Part shown: piece by piece, positions 9,656-18,428 of the stretch
Layout of the letters: each line of letters begins with the position of its first letter
Position numbering within the stretch: position 1 is the stretch's first letter
Assembly: GCF_001428125.1 (NCBI RefSeq)
Contig: NZ_LMSM01000008.1
Span: forward strand, 417,185 to 481,184
Source of the DNA: Nocardioides sp. Soil774
GTDB lineage: Bacteria > Actinomycetota > Actinomycetes > Propionibacteriales > Nocardioidaceae
Length of the DNA stretch: 64,000 bases
Direction of reading: 5' to 3'
The notes under the pieces: generated by a model
The model's database searches: none
Seen by the model: only the letters and a program-made list of their open reading frames with translations
Told to the model about the DNA's origin: nothing
Program-made: the position numbers and the translations under genes

Positions 9656-10662
9656 CCCAGGTGCACGGCGGCAGCCCGTCGCGGCAGCGTGGCAGCAGGC
9701 GCGGCGGCGACCGGATCATGGTGCCGGAGGCCGACTTCAGCTCCTACTACGGGCGGCCGATCGTGAAGCCCGCGCCGTGGGAGAACGACATCGCCTACTA
9801 CCTCTTCACCGGAGGGGTGGCGGCCGGCAGCGCACTGCTCGCCGCCGGCGCCGACCTCACCGGTCGACCCGGCCTGCGCCGGGTCGCACGGTTCGGCTCG
9901 CTCGGCGGACTGGGCCTGAGCATCGGCTTCCTCGTGCACGACCTCGGCAAGCCGAGCCGCTTCCTCAACATGCTGCGCGTCGCCAAGCTGACCTCGCCGA
10001 TGTCGGTCGGCACCTGGATCCTCAGCCTGCACGGGCCCTTCGCCGCGCTCGCGTCGGGCTCCGAGATCGTCGCGATGCTGCCTGCGCACTGGCAGCGCGG
10101 CCCGCTCGGGCTCGTCGTCACCCTGGGCCGTCCCGCCGGCCTGGTCGGCGCAGTGACGGCCCCGCCGGTGGCGGCGTACACCGCGGTGCTGCTCGCCGAC
10201 ACCGCGACTCCCGCCTGGCACTCCGCCCACGAGGAGCTCCCCTTCGTCTTCTGCGGCTCCGCCGCGGCCGCGTCGGGCGGGCTGGGCCTGCTGGGTGCGC
10301 CGGTCGCGGAAGCCGGCCCCGCCAGGGCCTTCGCCGTCGGTGGCGCGCTCGTCGAGCTGGCCGCCGAGCAGCGGATGGAGGCCTCGATGGGCCTGTCCGC
10401 CGAGACGCTGCACCAGGGCGTGGCAGGTCGGTGGATGCGCGCCAGCAAGGCGCTCACCGTCGCCGGTGCGGTCGGTGCCCTGGCCGGACGCCGCAGCAGG
10501 CTGCTGTCGATGGCGTCCGGCGCGGCGCTGATGGCGGGCTCGCTGTGCACCCGCATGGGCGTCTTCGAGGCGGGCCTCGCCTCCGCGCGCGACCCGAAGT
10601 ACACCGTCGTGCCGCAGCGTGAGCGGGTGGACCAAGGGGTACCGGTACGTCACCAGGAATGA
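9652..10662 (+). CDS. NrfD/PsrC-type membrane subunit of formate dehydrogenase
   Basis: Polytopic membrane protein of 336 aa that would pass electrons to quinone. After a polar N-terminus with WENDIAYYLFTGGVAAGSALL, the protein runs through about eight hydrophobic helices and carries the NrfD-like HDLGKPSRFLNMLRV loop. E. coli FDH-N instead uses a cytochrome b (FdnI), so this is a different membrane module. The ATG at 9652 overlaps the upstream stop (ATGA) and has GGAGG just before it. The upstream extension of this frame is only an overlap with the beta subunit. Confidence 0.9.
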   Translation: MTQVHGGSPSRQRGSRRGGDRIMVPEADFSSYYGRPIVKPAPWENDIAYYLFTGGVAAGSALLAAGADLTGRPGLRRVARFGSLGGLGLSIGFLVHDLGKPSRFLNMLRVAKLTSPMSVGTWILSLHGPFAALASGSEIVAMLPAHWQRGPLGLVVTLGRPAGLVGAVTAPPVAAYTAVLLADTATPAWHSAHEELPFVFCGSAAAASGGLGLLGAPVAEAGPARAFAVGGALVELAAEQRMEASMGLSAETLHQGVAGRWMRASKALTVAGAVGALAGRRSRLLSMASGAALMAGSLCTRMGVFEAGLASARDPKYTVVPQRERVDQGVPVRHQE

Positions 10663-10705
10663 CCCGTGCGTGCCGACCGGCACTCGGGCCCGGATGGAGG
10701 AACAG

Positions 10706-12010
10706 ATGAGCGATCGCGACGTCACCCACGACAGCCCGCACCCCGCGGACGGTTCGACGCACGGTGCTTCGCCTGGCGGCCTGCGCTGGATGCTGGTCGC
10801 CGCCGGGCTGCTGCTGCAGTTCTCGATCGGCGCGGTCTACGCCTGGTCGGTCTTCGGCGGTGCGCTGGAGAAGGCTGATCCGTGGCAGCTGAGCAAGGTG
10901 CGCGCGGCGCTGCCGTTCGAGGTCACGATCGGCATGATCTTCATCGGCAGCTATGTCGGCGGCCGGCTGCAGGACGCGCGCGGACCGCGGATCGTCGCGC
11001 TCATCGGTGGCGTCATCTACGCCGTCGGCATCCTGCTCGCCTCGTTCACCAACGGCGAGGGCGACTACTGGCTGCTCATCCTCGGCTACGGCGTGATCAG
11101 CGGCTTCGGCCTCGGCTTCGCCTACATCGTGCCGATCGCGATGCTGCAGAAGTGGTTCCCCGACAAGAAGGGACTCATCACCGGCCTGGCCGTCGGCGGC
11201 TTCGGCTTCGGCGCCGTGCTGACCTCGCCGGTCGCGCAGTGGCTCATCGACCGCAGCCCCGACGACCCGACCGGGGCCTTCCTCCCGCTCGGCATCGCCT
11301 ACCTGGTCATGTCGCTGATCGGCGCGTCGTTCTTCCGCAACCCGCCGCAGGGCTACGTCGTGCCCGGCTTCGAGCCGGTGTCCGCGGAGGGCGGCGGCTC
11401 GGAGGTCGGCAAGGACTACACGCAGGGCGAGGCGCTGCGCACGCCCCAGTGGTACCTCCTGACCGCGATCCTCACCCTCAGCGTCAGCGCCGGCATCTCT
11501 CTGATCTCGCAGGCCAAGACGAGCGCCACCGACATCTCCGGCTACAGCGTGACCGCGGCCGCGACCCTCGTGGGCGTCCTCGCGATCTTCAACGGCGGAG
11601 GCCGGATCTTCTGGGCCGCGGTGTCGGACAAGATCGGCCGGATGCGCACCTTCGCCGCCATCCTGGTGCTGCAGGGCGTGTGCCTGCTGCTGCTGCCGCA
11701 CGCCTCCAACGCGGCGTTCTTCGCGATCCTCGCCGCGATCGTCTACCTCTGCTACGGCGGCACGTTCGGCACGATGCCCGCCACCGCCGGCGACTTCTTC
11801 GGCGTGCGCAACGCCGGCGCGATCTACGGCCTGATGCTCGTCGGCTGGAGCCTCGGCGGCGTCATCGGCCCGCTGATCGCCTCCGCGCTGATCGGTGAGG
11901 ACAAGGCCTACACGGTGGCCTACACGGTGATCGGCATCATCGCGCTCGCGTCGGTGGCGCTCACCTTCATCACCAAGGTGCCCGAGGGCCGGGAGGTCAA
12001 GCGCGCCTGA
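10706..12010 (+). CDS. OFA-family (oxalate/formate antiporter type) MFS transporter
   Basis: Twelve-helix major facilitator of 434 aa. Family marks are QFSIGAVYAWSVF in helix 1, a GRLQDARGPR cytoplasmic loop, GFGLGFAYIVPIAMLQKWFPDKKG in helix 4 and the following loop, and a YGGTFGTMPATAGDFFG segment late in the protein. The ATG at 10706 has GGAGG at 10696-10700; a longer in-frame start at 10619 would overlap the FDH membrane gene and is less likely. Position directly after the FDH genes suggests formate import or export, but the substrate is inferred from family and context only. Confidence 0.88.
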   Translation: MSDRDVTHDSPHPADGSTHGASPGGLRWMLVAAGLLLQFSIGAVYAWSVFGGALEKADPWQLSKVRAALPFEVTIGMIFIGSYVGGRLQDARGPRIVALIGGVIYAVGILLASFTNGEGDYWLLILGYGVISGFGLGFAYIVPIAMLQKWFPDKKGLITGLAVGGFGFGAVLTSPVAQWLIDRSPDDPTGAFLPLGIAYLVMSLIGASFFRNPPQGYVVPGFEPVSAEGGGSEVGKDYTQGEALRTPQWYLLTAILTLSVSAGISLISQAKTSATDISGYSVTAAATLVGVLAIFNGGGRIFWAAVSDKIGRMRTFAAILVLQGVCLLLLPHASNAAFFAILAAIVYLCYGGTFGTMPATAGDFFGVRNAGAIYGLMLVGWSLGGVIGPLIASALIGEDKAYTVAYTVIGIIALASVALTFITKVPEGREVKRA

Positions 12011-12029
12011 GGGCTGCGAGACTCCTCGC

Positions 12030-12599
12030 ATGGCCACCGCCACCAGCACCCGTGAGCGCATCATCGCGGTGGCCGTCGAGCTGACCACGTCGGCGGGGTG
12101 GGCCTCGGTGACGATGGCCCGCCTCGCCGAGGCCGCGGGCGTGAGCCGGCAGACGGTCTACAACGAGGTCGGCTCCAAGCCGGTGCTCGCCGAGACGATG
12201 ATCCTCGAGGAGCTCGCACGCTTCCTGCGGGTGGTCGAGGAGGCCTTCGACGCCGAGCCCGCCGAGCTGACCCGCGCGATCGAGCGCGCCGTCTGCGACG
12301 TCCTCACCTACGCCCGCGCCAACCCGCTGCTGCACGCGGTCGTCAGCGCCACCCACGGCGCCGACACCGAGCTGCTCCCGCTGCTGACGACCAACGCGGG
12401 CTCGCTGCTCGGGGTGGCCAAGGACGTCATCAGCGCGCGCGTGGCGCCGTACGCCCCCGGCATCGACGCCGCCCACCTCGACCCCGCGATCGACATGGTC
12501 GTCCGTGTCGTGCTGAGCCACGTGATGCAGCCGTCGGGCTCGCCGGAGGAGACCGGCGCCGACATCGCGTGGCTGGCCGGGCGGGTGCTCCAGGGCTGA
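12030..12599 (+). CDS. TetR-family transcriptional regulator
   Basis: A 189-aa protein with an N-terminal TetR helix-turn-helix: TRERIIAVAVELTTSAGW, then MARLAEAAGVSRQTVYNEVG at about residues 28-47. The rest is an all-alpha ligand-binding region without a recognisable ligand signature. It starts 19 bases after the OFA transporter on the same strand, so it may be co-transcribed with the formate operon, though this is inference. GAGACT precedes the ATG by 6 bases and no Shine-Dalgarno site is clear. Confidence 0.85.
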   Translation: MATATSTRERIIAVAVELTTSAGWASVTMARLAEAAGVSRQTVYNEVGSKPVLAETMILEELARFLRVVEEAFDAEPAELTRAIERAVCDVLTYARANPLLHAVVSATHGADTELLPLLTTNAGSLLGVAKDVISARVAPYAPGIDAAHLDPAIDMVVRVVLSHVMQPSGSPEETGADIAWLAGRVLQG

Positions 12600-12624
12600 C
12601 GGCGCGTGCGCCACAATCACGGTC

Positions 12625-12902
12625 GTGTCGTCGGATGACCGGTCGGACCTGGTGGCCGAGATGTACGCCCTCGTCCGCGAGCAGGCCCCGCTCCACGAGG
12701 TGACCCACGAGGTGCGCGACCTCGTCGGCGGGACGGAGGTCGTCCACGGGCCCTGGCAGAGGCGGATGCGCGCGCCCTCCTCGGTGACGACTCGCGCTGG
12801 GTGCTCGGGATCGCCGACGGTCACGTGATGCTCAGCCTCACCGACGAGGGCGCGCGTCACGACCAACCGGAGTGGTCGTCGCTCGTCACGCGCACGCCGT
12901 AG
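12625..12902 (+). pseudogene. Small hypothetical protein gene broken by a one-base frameshift
   Basis: The first half reads from GTG 12625 as VSSDDRSDLVAEMYALVREQ and continues to about EVVHG. That frame then turns into low-quality sequence and stops. From base 12750 a second frame gives ALAEADARALLGDDSRWVLG and ends at TAG 12900-12902 with RTP. Adding one G in the GGGCCC run at 12748-12753 joins the two into a 92-aa protein of even composition. It could be a real pseudogene, a sequencing error, or programmed slippage. No family is recognised. CACAAT lies 7 bases before the GTG. Confidence 0.55.
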
Positions 12903-12961
12903 GTCTGCGTCGCTCGAGCGGCAGCCGCACCTGACGACGTTCGGCCCCCTAGCCTGTCCTC

Positions 12962-14350
12962 GTGAGCGGAGTCGCGTGGGGTACGCCGGCAGCGCGGGGG
13001 ATCGTCGCAGCGGCGACCCTCGGCTCGGGGCTGACGCTGCTCGACGGCACCGTGGTCAACGTCGCGCTGCGCACGATGGGCACCGACCTCGACGCCTCGC
13101 TGGAGCAGCTGCAGTGGATCACCAACGGCTACTTCCTCTCGCTGGCCTCGCTGATCCTGCTCGGTGGCTCGCTGGGTGACCGGCTGGGCCGGCGCCGGGT
13201 CTTCGTGGTCGGCACGGTCTGGTTCGCGCTGGCTTCCCTGGCGTGCGGGCTCGCGCCCACCGCCGAGGTGCTCATCGCGGCGCGGGTGCTGCAGGGCGTG
13301 GGCGGCGCGCTGCTGACGCCGGGCAGCCTCGCGATGATCCAGGGGGCCTTCCGGGCCGAGGACCGCAGCCGTGCGATCGGCGCCTGGTCGGGCCTCGGCG
13401 GCATCGCGGCGGCGCTCGGCCCGCTCGTCGGTGGCCTGCTCATCGACCACGCGTCGTGGCGGTGGATCTTCCTCATCAACCTGCCGCTCGCAGCCCTCAC
13501 GGTGTGGCTGGCGCAGCGGTGGGTGCCGGAGACCCGCGACCCACGCGCCCCGGGCCGCTTCGACGTCCCGGGCGCGGTCCTCGCCTCGCTGGCCCTGGCC
13601 GGCACCACCTGGGCGCTGACCGACGCCGGGGGCGCAGCCACGTGGTGGGCCGCTGCGGTCGGGCTCGCCGCCGCGGTGGCGTTCGTCCTCGTCGAGCGCC
13701 GCACCCGCCGCCCGATGGTGCCGCTCGAGCTCTTCGCCGACCGCACCTTCAGCGCGGCCAACGCGATGACGCTCCTGGTCTACGCCGCGCTCGGCGCGAT
13801 CCTCTTCTTCCTCGTCCTCCAGCTGCAGACCGTCGGCGGCTACGGCGCCCTCGGGGCCGGCCTCTCGACCCTGCCGATCACGGTCTGCATGCTGTTCCTC
13901 GCTGCTCGCGGCGGCGCGCTCGGCGAGCGCATCGGCCCCCGCATCCCGATGACCTTCGGGCCGGTCGTGATGGCGGCGGGCACCCTGGGCCTGCTCGCGG
14001 TCGGTCCCGACGTCGTGTGGTGGCGCGACGTGGCTCCGGGTCTCACCGTCTTCGGCCTCGGGCTGGCGCTGATGGTCGCGCCACTGACCGCGACCGTGCT
14101 CGCCGCGGCGCCCGACGAGGTCACCGGCACCGCCAGCGGCATCAACAACGCCGTCGCCCGCGCAGGGTCGCTGCTCGCCGTCGCCGCGCTGCCGATGGCG
14201 GTCGGCCTGGCAGGTGACGACTACCGCGACCCGGCGCGCTTCGACACGGCGTACGGGAGCGCGCTGACGGCCTGCGCGGTGCTGCTGGTGCTGGGCGGCG
14301 TGATCTCGTGGCTGACCATCCCGGCCCGGCTCCGTGCACCCGATGCCTAG
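12962..14350 (+). CDS. MFS transporter, DHA2 (EmrB/QacA) drug-exporter type
   Basis: A 462-aa protein with about 14 hydrophobic helices. Helix 1 carries [18 protein letters not shown], the DHA2 motif D1 (LD..VVNVAL). The loop [14 protein letters not shown] is motif A, and [18 protein letters not shown] with [14 protein letters not shown] is motif C for antiporters. It probably exports drugs or other toxic small molecules by proton antiport; the substrate is unknown. The GTG start has TAGCCT 6 bases upstream and no ribosome site, indicating a leaderless message. Confidence 0.88.
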   Translation: MSGVAWGTPAARGIVAAATLGSGLTLLDGTVVNVALRTMGTDLDASLEQLQWITNGYFLSLASLILLGGSLGDRLGRRRVFVVGTVWFALASLACGLAPTAEVLIAARVLQGVGGALLTPGSLAMIQGAFRAEDRSRAIGAWSGLGGIAAALGPLVGGLLIDHASWRWIFLINLPLAALTVWLAQRWVPETRDPRAPGRFDVPGAVLASLALAGTTWALTDAGGAATWWAAAVGLAAAVAFVLVERRTRRPMVPLELFADRTFSAANAMTLLVYAALGAILFFLVLQLQTVGGYGALGAGLSTLPITVCMLFLAARGGALGERIGPRIPMTFGPVVMAAGTLGLLAVGPDVVWWRDVAPGLTVFGLGLALMVAPLTATVLAAAPDEVTGTASGINNAVARAGSLLAVAALPMAVGLAGDDYRDPARFDTAYGSALTACAVLLVLGGVISWLTIPARLRAPDA

Positions 14351-14360
14351 AGTCGTGGCC

Positions 14361-15587
14361 ATGCGCGTACGACGGGGGGCCGGGGTCGCGGCGACCGCTG
14401 CCCTGGTCGTGCTCCTCGGCGCGTGCAGCGGCTCCGGGGGGACGGCCGGGCCCGACCCGGCACCGACCTCCGCCCAGGAGACCCGCGAGGCCCCGACCGG
14501 CAAGCCGTCGAGCACGGCCGCGCCCGTCGCCGACCCGGCCCACGCGGTCGACCCGCCGGGCAGGCGCAAGGGCCGGCTGTGGAGCGCCGACATCCTCGTG
14601 CAGTGGGACAAGCCCCTCGACGACGACCTCGTCGAGCAGATCGAGAAGCTGAAGGGCGTCGCCCACACCGAGCGCATCGGGCTGGGCCAGGTCAGCCTGG
14701 AGAACCGCGTGCTGACGGTCGCCGCGGTCGACCCCGACGGCTACCGGCTCTTCACCCAGGCCGAGGTCGCCGACCTGCAGGAGGCCTGGGACCGCGTCGC
14801 CGGCGGGGAGATGGCGATCGACCAGGCTGTCGCACGGCGCCTGGTCGACAAGGCAGGCATGATCACGCTCGGCAGCGATGACGAGGCCCCGACCCTGCAC
14901 GTGGGGGCGTACACCCCCCAGATCCCCACGATCGACATGGTCGTCAACACCGCCTGGGCCGACGACATCGAGATGTCGGTCGACAACGGCCTGCTGATCT
15001 CCACCGACAGCATCACGCCGGCCACCATCCGCAAGCCGCTCGAGCGCCTCGTCGGCAAGGACGCCTCGGTGCAGATGCTCGACGTCGCCTCGCGCATCGG
15101 CCTCGACCCCGACGCCCGGCTCACCGCGATCCCGACCGGCGGCACCCTCGGCAGCGTCGTCGGCACCTACACCTACCGTGTCATCGGCGGTGGCCGCATC
15201 GCTCCGGACGCCTCCTGGGTGGCGGCCAACATCCGCACCGAGGTCGTGCCGATCCTGGGCAGCGTCACCTGCCACCGCGACCTCTTCCCGCAGCTGCGCG
15301 CCGCCCTGCTCGAGGTGCAGCAGCGCGGGCTGGCGAGCGCGATCCACCCCGACGAGTACGCCGGGTGCTACTACCCGCGCTTCATCGCCGGCACCACCAC
15401 GCTGTCCAACCACTCCTTCGGCCTGGCCCTCGACCTCAACGTGCCGGGCAACGGTCGCGGCACCGTCGGCGAGATGGACCGCGACGTGGTGTCGATCTTC
15501 AAGACGTGGGGCTTCGCGTGGGGCGGCGACTGGCGCTTCACCGACCCGATGCACTTCGAGCTGGCCGAGGTGAAGCGGCCCGGCTGA
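14361..15587 (+). CDS. Lipoprotein with C-terminal M15 (VanY-like) D-Ala-D-Ala carboxypeptidase domain
   Basis: A 408-aa exported protein. The N-terminus has RVRR, a hydrophobic core and the lipobox LLGAC with Cys at residue 24, so it should be a membrane-anchored lipoprotein. A disordered Ser/Pro/Thr-rich linker follows, then a mixed domain of unknown type (about residues 70-290). The C-terminal M15 domain carries the zinc ligands in [12 protein letters not shown] and DPMHFEL, with GDWRF between them. Expected role: trimming of peptidoglycan stem peptides at the cell wall. TAGAGT lies 7 bases before the ATG. Confidence 0.85.
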   Translation: MRVRRGAGVAATAALVVLLGACSGSGGTAGPDPAPTSAQETREAPTGKPSSTAAPVADPAHAVDPPGRRKGRLWSADILVQWDKPLDDDLVEQIEKLKGVAHTERIGLGQVSLENRVLTVAAVDPDGYRLFTQAEVADLQEAWDRVAGGEMAIDQAVARRLVDKAGMITLGSDDEAPTLHVGAYTPQIPTIDMVVNTAWADDIEMSVDNGLLISTDSITPATIRKPLERLVGKDASVQMLDVASRIGLDPDARLTAIPTGGTLGSVVGTYTYRVIGGGRIAPDASWVAANIRTEVVPILGSVTCHRDLFPQLRAALLEVQQRGLASAIHPDEYAGCYYPRFIAGTTTLSNHSFGLALDLNVPGNGRGTVGEMDRDVVSIFKTWGFAWGGDWRFTDPMHFELAEVKRPG

Positions 15588-15648
15588 GGTTTCGACGCGC
15601 GCAGCAGCGGGCATCTCGGGGGGACACCAGCCGTCGAAGGGGAACACC

Positions 15649-16632
15649 ATGAGCCAACTCCAGGTCGAGCTGTCCGACCTCCGCGGCTGGTCCCGCCAGG
15701 TCGGGCGGGCCGGCACCGACTGCGACGGCCTGTCGTCCTACCTCTCCGCCCACGTGCCCGACGGCGACTTCGGCGCCATCCTCGAGCTCGTCACCTACGA
15801 CTACGAGAGCCTCATCCCGGCGTTCACCACCGTGCTCGGCGAGGAGGGCACGCGGCTCGGCGCGACCGCGACGGCGCTGCGCGAGACGGCCCACGACTTC
15901 CAGGAGACCGACGCCCGCGTGGCCCAGGACTTCGGGGTCGGCCGGGCCATCGACGACGACATGCGCGCCGCCGGGTTCTACGACGTGGCCGGCGTCCTGC
16001 CGGTCGGCGCCCCCACCTGCGACACCGCCTCCCTCCCCGAGGTCTCCTTCGGCTTCGTCCTCGACAAGATCTGCGACCTCACCGAGTGGATCATCGGCAT
16101 CGACCCGCGGGAGTACGTCACCCGCTGGATCGCCGGCGACATCGAGAAGGCCGCCCTCCAGGCGTCGGCCTGGCAGCACGTCAGCGACTGCCTGGACAAG
16201 GTGACCGACAACCTCGCCCACGGCCAGTCGGCCATCTCGCGCACCTGGCGCGGCGGGGCCGCCGACCGGTCGGCCGACCACGTGGAGAAGTGGATCACCG
16301 AGCTGTCGAGCCAGTCGCGCGCGATGAGCAAGGTGAGCGGCCACCTGCGCGACATGATCCGGTCGTCGGTCGACCTCGCCCAGAACGTCGTCGACATCAT
16401 CCGGATGATCATCTCGATCTGCAGCGCGGCGATCTCGTCGTCCTACATCCCCCTGTGGGGCCAGTGGAAGGCAGTGAAGACGATCAAGGAGGGCTGGGAG
16501 CTCTTCAAGACCGCCCGCAAGGCGATCATGGCGTTCTGGCAGATCATCACCACGATCAAGAACCTCATCATCAGCCTCGTGCACGCCGTCACGGTCGAGT
16601 CCCTCCCCGACGCACCCCGCGTGCCCGCATGA
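15649..16632 (+). CDS. WXG100-superfamily type VII secretion substrate-like protein
   Basis: A 327-aa all-helical protein. Its central part contains SRTWRGGAADRSADHVEKWI, the WxG turn between two helices that marks ESX/type VII substrates, flanked by long amphipathic helices. A longer helical hairpin precedes it (residues 1-100), and hydrophobic stretches near IRMIISICSAAISSSYIPLW and IITTIKNLIISL end it. GAAGGGG precedes the ATG. It overlaps the next gene by ATGA. No ESX ATPase or membrane component is in the window, so secretion is inferred from the motif. Confidence 0.7.
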   Translation: MSQLQVELSDLRGWSRQVGRAGTDCDGLSSYLSAHVPDGDFGAILELVTYDYESLIPAFTTVLGEEGTRLGATATALRETAHDFQETDARVAQDFGVGRAIDDDMRAAGFYDVAGVLPVGAPTCDTASLPEVSFGFVLDKICDLTEWIIGIDPREYVTRWIAGDIEKAALQASAWQHVSDCLDKVTDNLAHGQSAISRTWRGGAADRSADHVEKWITELSSQSRAMSKVSGHLRDMIRSSVDLAQNVVDIIRMIISICSAAISSSYIPLWGQWKAVKTIKEGWELFKTARKAIMAFWQIITTIKNLIISLVHAVTVESLPDAPRVPA

Positions 16633-17084
16633 CCGAGCTGACGCCCGAGGAGGAGGTGGCCGCGGCGCTGGTCGCGTTCCGGGCCACGCTGGAGATGGCC
16701 CAGGGGCACCTCGCTCGGGTCGCGGCCACACCCGTCCACACGCGCGAGGAGCGCGAGCAGCTGCACCGCGACGCGCTCGCGGGCGCGCTCGGGCCCGACA
16801 TGGAGCGGCTGGCGCGGCTCGTCGACGACGGCGAGACGAGCTGGGGAGAGGTCTTCGAGGGCAGCTCGCCGCACGCCGAGCTGCTGCACTCGCACCTCGA
16901 CACCATGGAGCAGCGCTACGCCGAGGACTGGAAGCGTGCCCTGGAGGACGACCCGACCTTCGACCCGAGGACGGTCGAGGAGGAGGTCCGCGACGAGATG
17001 AGGGCGGCGGTCGGGGACCAGGTCGCGCACGAGATCGCGCACGAGATCGTGGACACTGGGCACGACCCCATGGAGGACGAATGA
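16629..17084 (+). CDS. Hypothetical acidic helical protein in the type VII-substrate operon
   Basis: A 151-aa, strongly charged, helix-forming protein without signal peptide or membrane segment and with no recognised domain. It begins MTELTPEEEVAAALVAF and ends HDPMEDE. The start (ATGA) overlaps the WXG-protein stop, and its own stop overlaps the next ATG, so all three genes are translationally coupled. A chaperone or partner role for the upstream WXG protein would fit the context but is only inference. Confidence 0.7.
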   Translation: MTELTPEEEVAAALVAFRATLEMAQGHLARVAATPVHTREEREQLHRDALAGALGPDMERLARLVDDGETSWGEVFEGSSPHAELLHSHLDTMEQRYAEDWKRALEDDPTFDPRTVEEEVRDEMRAAVGDQVAHEIAHEIVDTGHDPMEDE

Positions 17085-17392
17085 GCATCGACCGGCCGCA
17101 GGGCGACGACGACATGGGCGCGGGCGGCTTCCTCGCCCGCTTCCTCCAGGGGTTCGTGCTGGACGCCCTCACCAACGGCGCGGTGTTCCTCTCCCTCATC
17201 GTGGTCATCGCGGGAGTCATCACCAAGCAGCCGGGCTGGATCGCCCTCGGTGTCGTGGTCGGCCTCGCCGGGATGGTGCTGCCCTGGACGGGCCTGGCGC
17301 GCAAGTGGCCCGACCCCGTGATGTGGGCGGTCGCGGTGCCGGTCATCGTCGTCGACATCGCCGTGCTCGCGCTGATGTGGAAGCGCGCCTGA
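17081..17392 (+). CDS. Small membrane protein, hypothetical
   Basis: A 103-aa protein with a polar N-terminus, then about three hydrophobic segments (roughly residues 35-50, 53-70 and 80-100) and a basic WKRA end, giving a predicted inner-membrane protein. Not recognised. Third gene of the coupled WXG operon, overlapping the previous stop by four bases. Confidence 0.7.
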   Translation: MSIDRPQGDDDMGAGGFLARFLQGFVLDALTNGAVFLSLIVVIAGVITKQPGWIALGVVVGLAGMVLPWTGLARKWPDPVMWAVAVPVIVVDIAVLALMWKRA

Positions 17393-17415
17393 CCCGTCTG
17401 GCTACGCTCACCCCC

Positions 17416-18393
17416 ATGCTGGCAGTCCAGGTCGTCTCGCTCACCGGTCCCACCGACGTCGAGGTGCGCGAGGTCGACGCGCCGACACCCGGCCCCCACG
17501 ACGTGCTCGTCGAGGTCCACAGCGTCGGGGTCGCCTTCCCCGACCTGCTCCTGAGCCGCGGGGAGTACCAGTTCAAGCCCGAGCCGCCCTTCACCCTCGG
17601 CGTCGACTTCGCCGGCGTCGTCCTCGACCCGGGCTCCGCGGAGTCCAGCGGCTTCACCGTCGGCCAGCGGGTCGCGGGAGTCAACCTGCACGGCGGCGCG
17701 GCCGAGCAGGTCGCCAACCCGGCGATCTTCACCTTCGCGCTGCCCGACGCGCTGTCGTACGACGAGGGCGCGGCGATGCCGATGAACTACCTCACCGCCC
17801 TCTTCGCGCTCGAGGAGCGCGGGGGCCTCCGCGACCGCGAGACGGTCCTGGTCCACGGTGCGGCCGGCGGCGTCGGCACCGCGACGCTCCAGGTGGCCAA
17901 GGGCCTCGGCGCCCGCACCATCGGCGTGGTCAGCACCGAGGAGAAGGCCGACTTCGCCCGTGCGGCCGGAGCCGACGACGTCGTCGTGGGTCCCGACTTC
18001 AAGGACGCCGTCAAGGACCTCACCGGTGGCAAGGGCGTCGACGTGGTGCTCGACGTCGTGGGCGGCGACGCCTTCACCGACTCGCTGCGCTGCCTGGCCG
18101 AGCAGGGCCGGGTGCTCGTCGTCGGCTTCGCGGCCGGACAGGGCATCCCCGAGGTCAAGGTCAACCGCCTGCTGCTCGGCAACACCGACGTGCGCGGAGT
18201 CGGCTGGGGTGCCTACGCCATGACCCGTCCGGGCTACATGCAGAAGCAGTGGCACCGCCTCGCCCCGATGGTCGAGTCCGGCGTGGTGCGCCCACCCGTG
18301 GGGGCGACCTACGACCTCGCCGACTTCGGCCGCGCGCTGGTCGACATGGACGAGCGTCGCACCCTGGGCAAGTCGGTCGTGCACCTGCGCTGA
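17416..18393 (+). CDS. NADPH:quinone oxidoreductase (zinc-independent MDR family)
   Basis: A 325-aa medium-chain reductase. The N-terminal GroES-like half has PFTLGVDFAGVVLDPG, and the Rossmann half has VLVHGAAGGVGTATLQVAKGLGA, the nucleotide-binding glycine motif of quinone oxidoreductases. The zinc ligands of alcohol dehydrogenases are absent. It would reduce quinones or enones with NADPH. The ATG at 17416 is chosen because it opens the fold and has TACGCT 7 bases upstream; the frame extends further only into the preceding gene. Confidence 0.88.
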   Translation: MLAVQVVSLTGPTDVEVREVDAPTPGPHDVLVEVHSVGVAFPDLLLSRGEYQFKPEPPFTLGVDFAGVVLDPGSAESSGFTVGQRVAGVNLHGGAAEQVANPAIFTFALPDALSYDEGAAMPMNYLTALFALEERGGLRDRETVLVHGAAGGVGTATLQVAKGLGARTIGVVSTEEKADFARAAGADDVVVGPDFKDAVKDLTGGKGVDVVLDVVGGDAFTDSLRCLAEQGRVLVVGFAAGQGIPEVKVNRLLLGNTDVRGVGWGAYAMTRPGYMQKQWHRLAPMVESGVVRPPVGATYDLADFGRALVDMDERRTLGKSVVHLR

Positions 18394-18428
18394 GGCAGGC
18401 GGGTGGACGCCCGCGTTAGGGTCGGCGC

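Noticed and set aside
10619..10705. Longer N-terminus for the OFA transporter
   Set aside because: It would overlap the FDH membrane gene, adds a polar Arg-rich stretch and has no ribosome site, whereas ATG 10706 has GGAGG.
15538..18384. 948-codon minus-strand reading frame
   Set aside because: A composition shadow of the WXG operon and the quinone oxidoreductase; no recognisable motifs.
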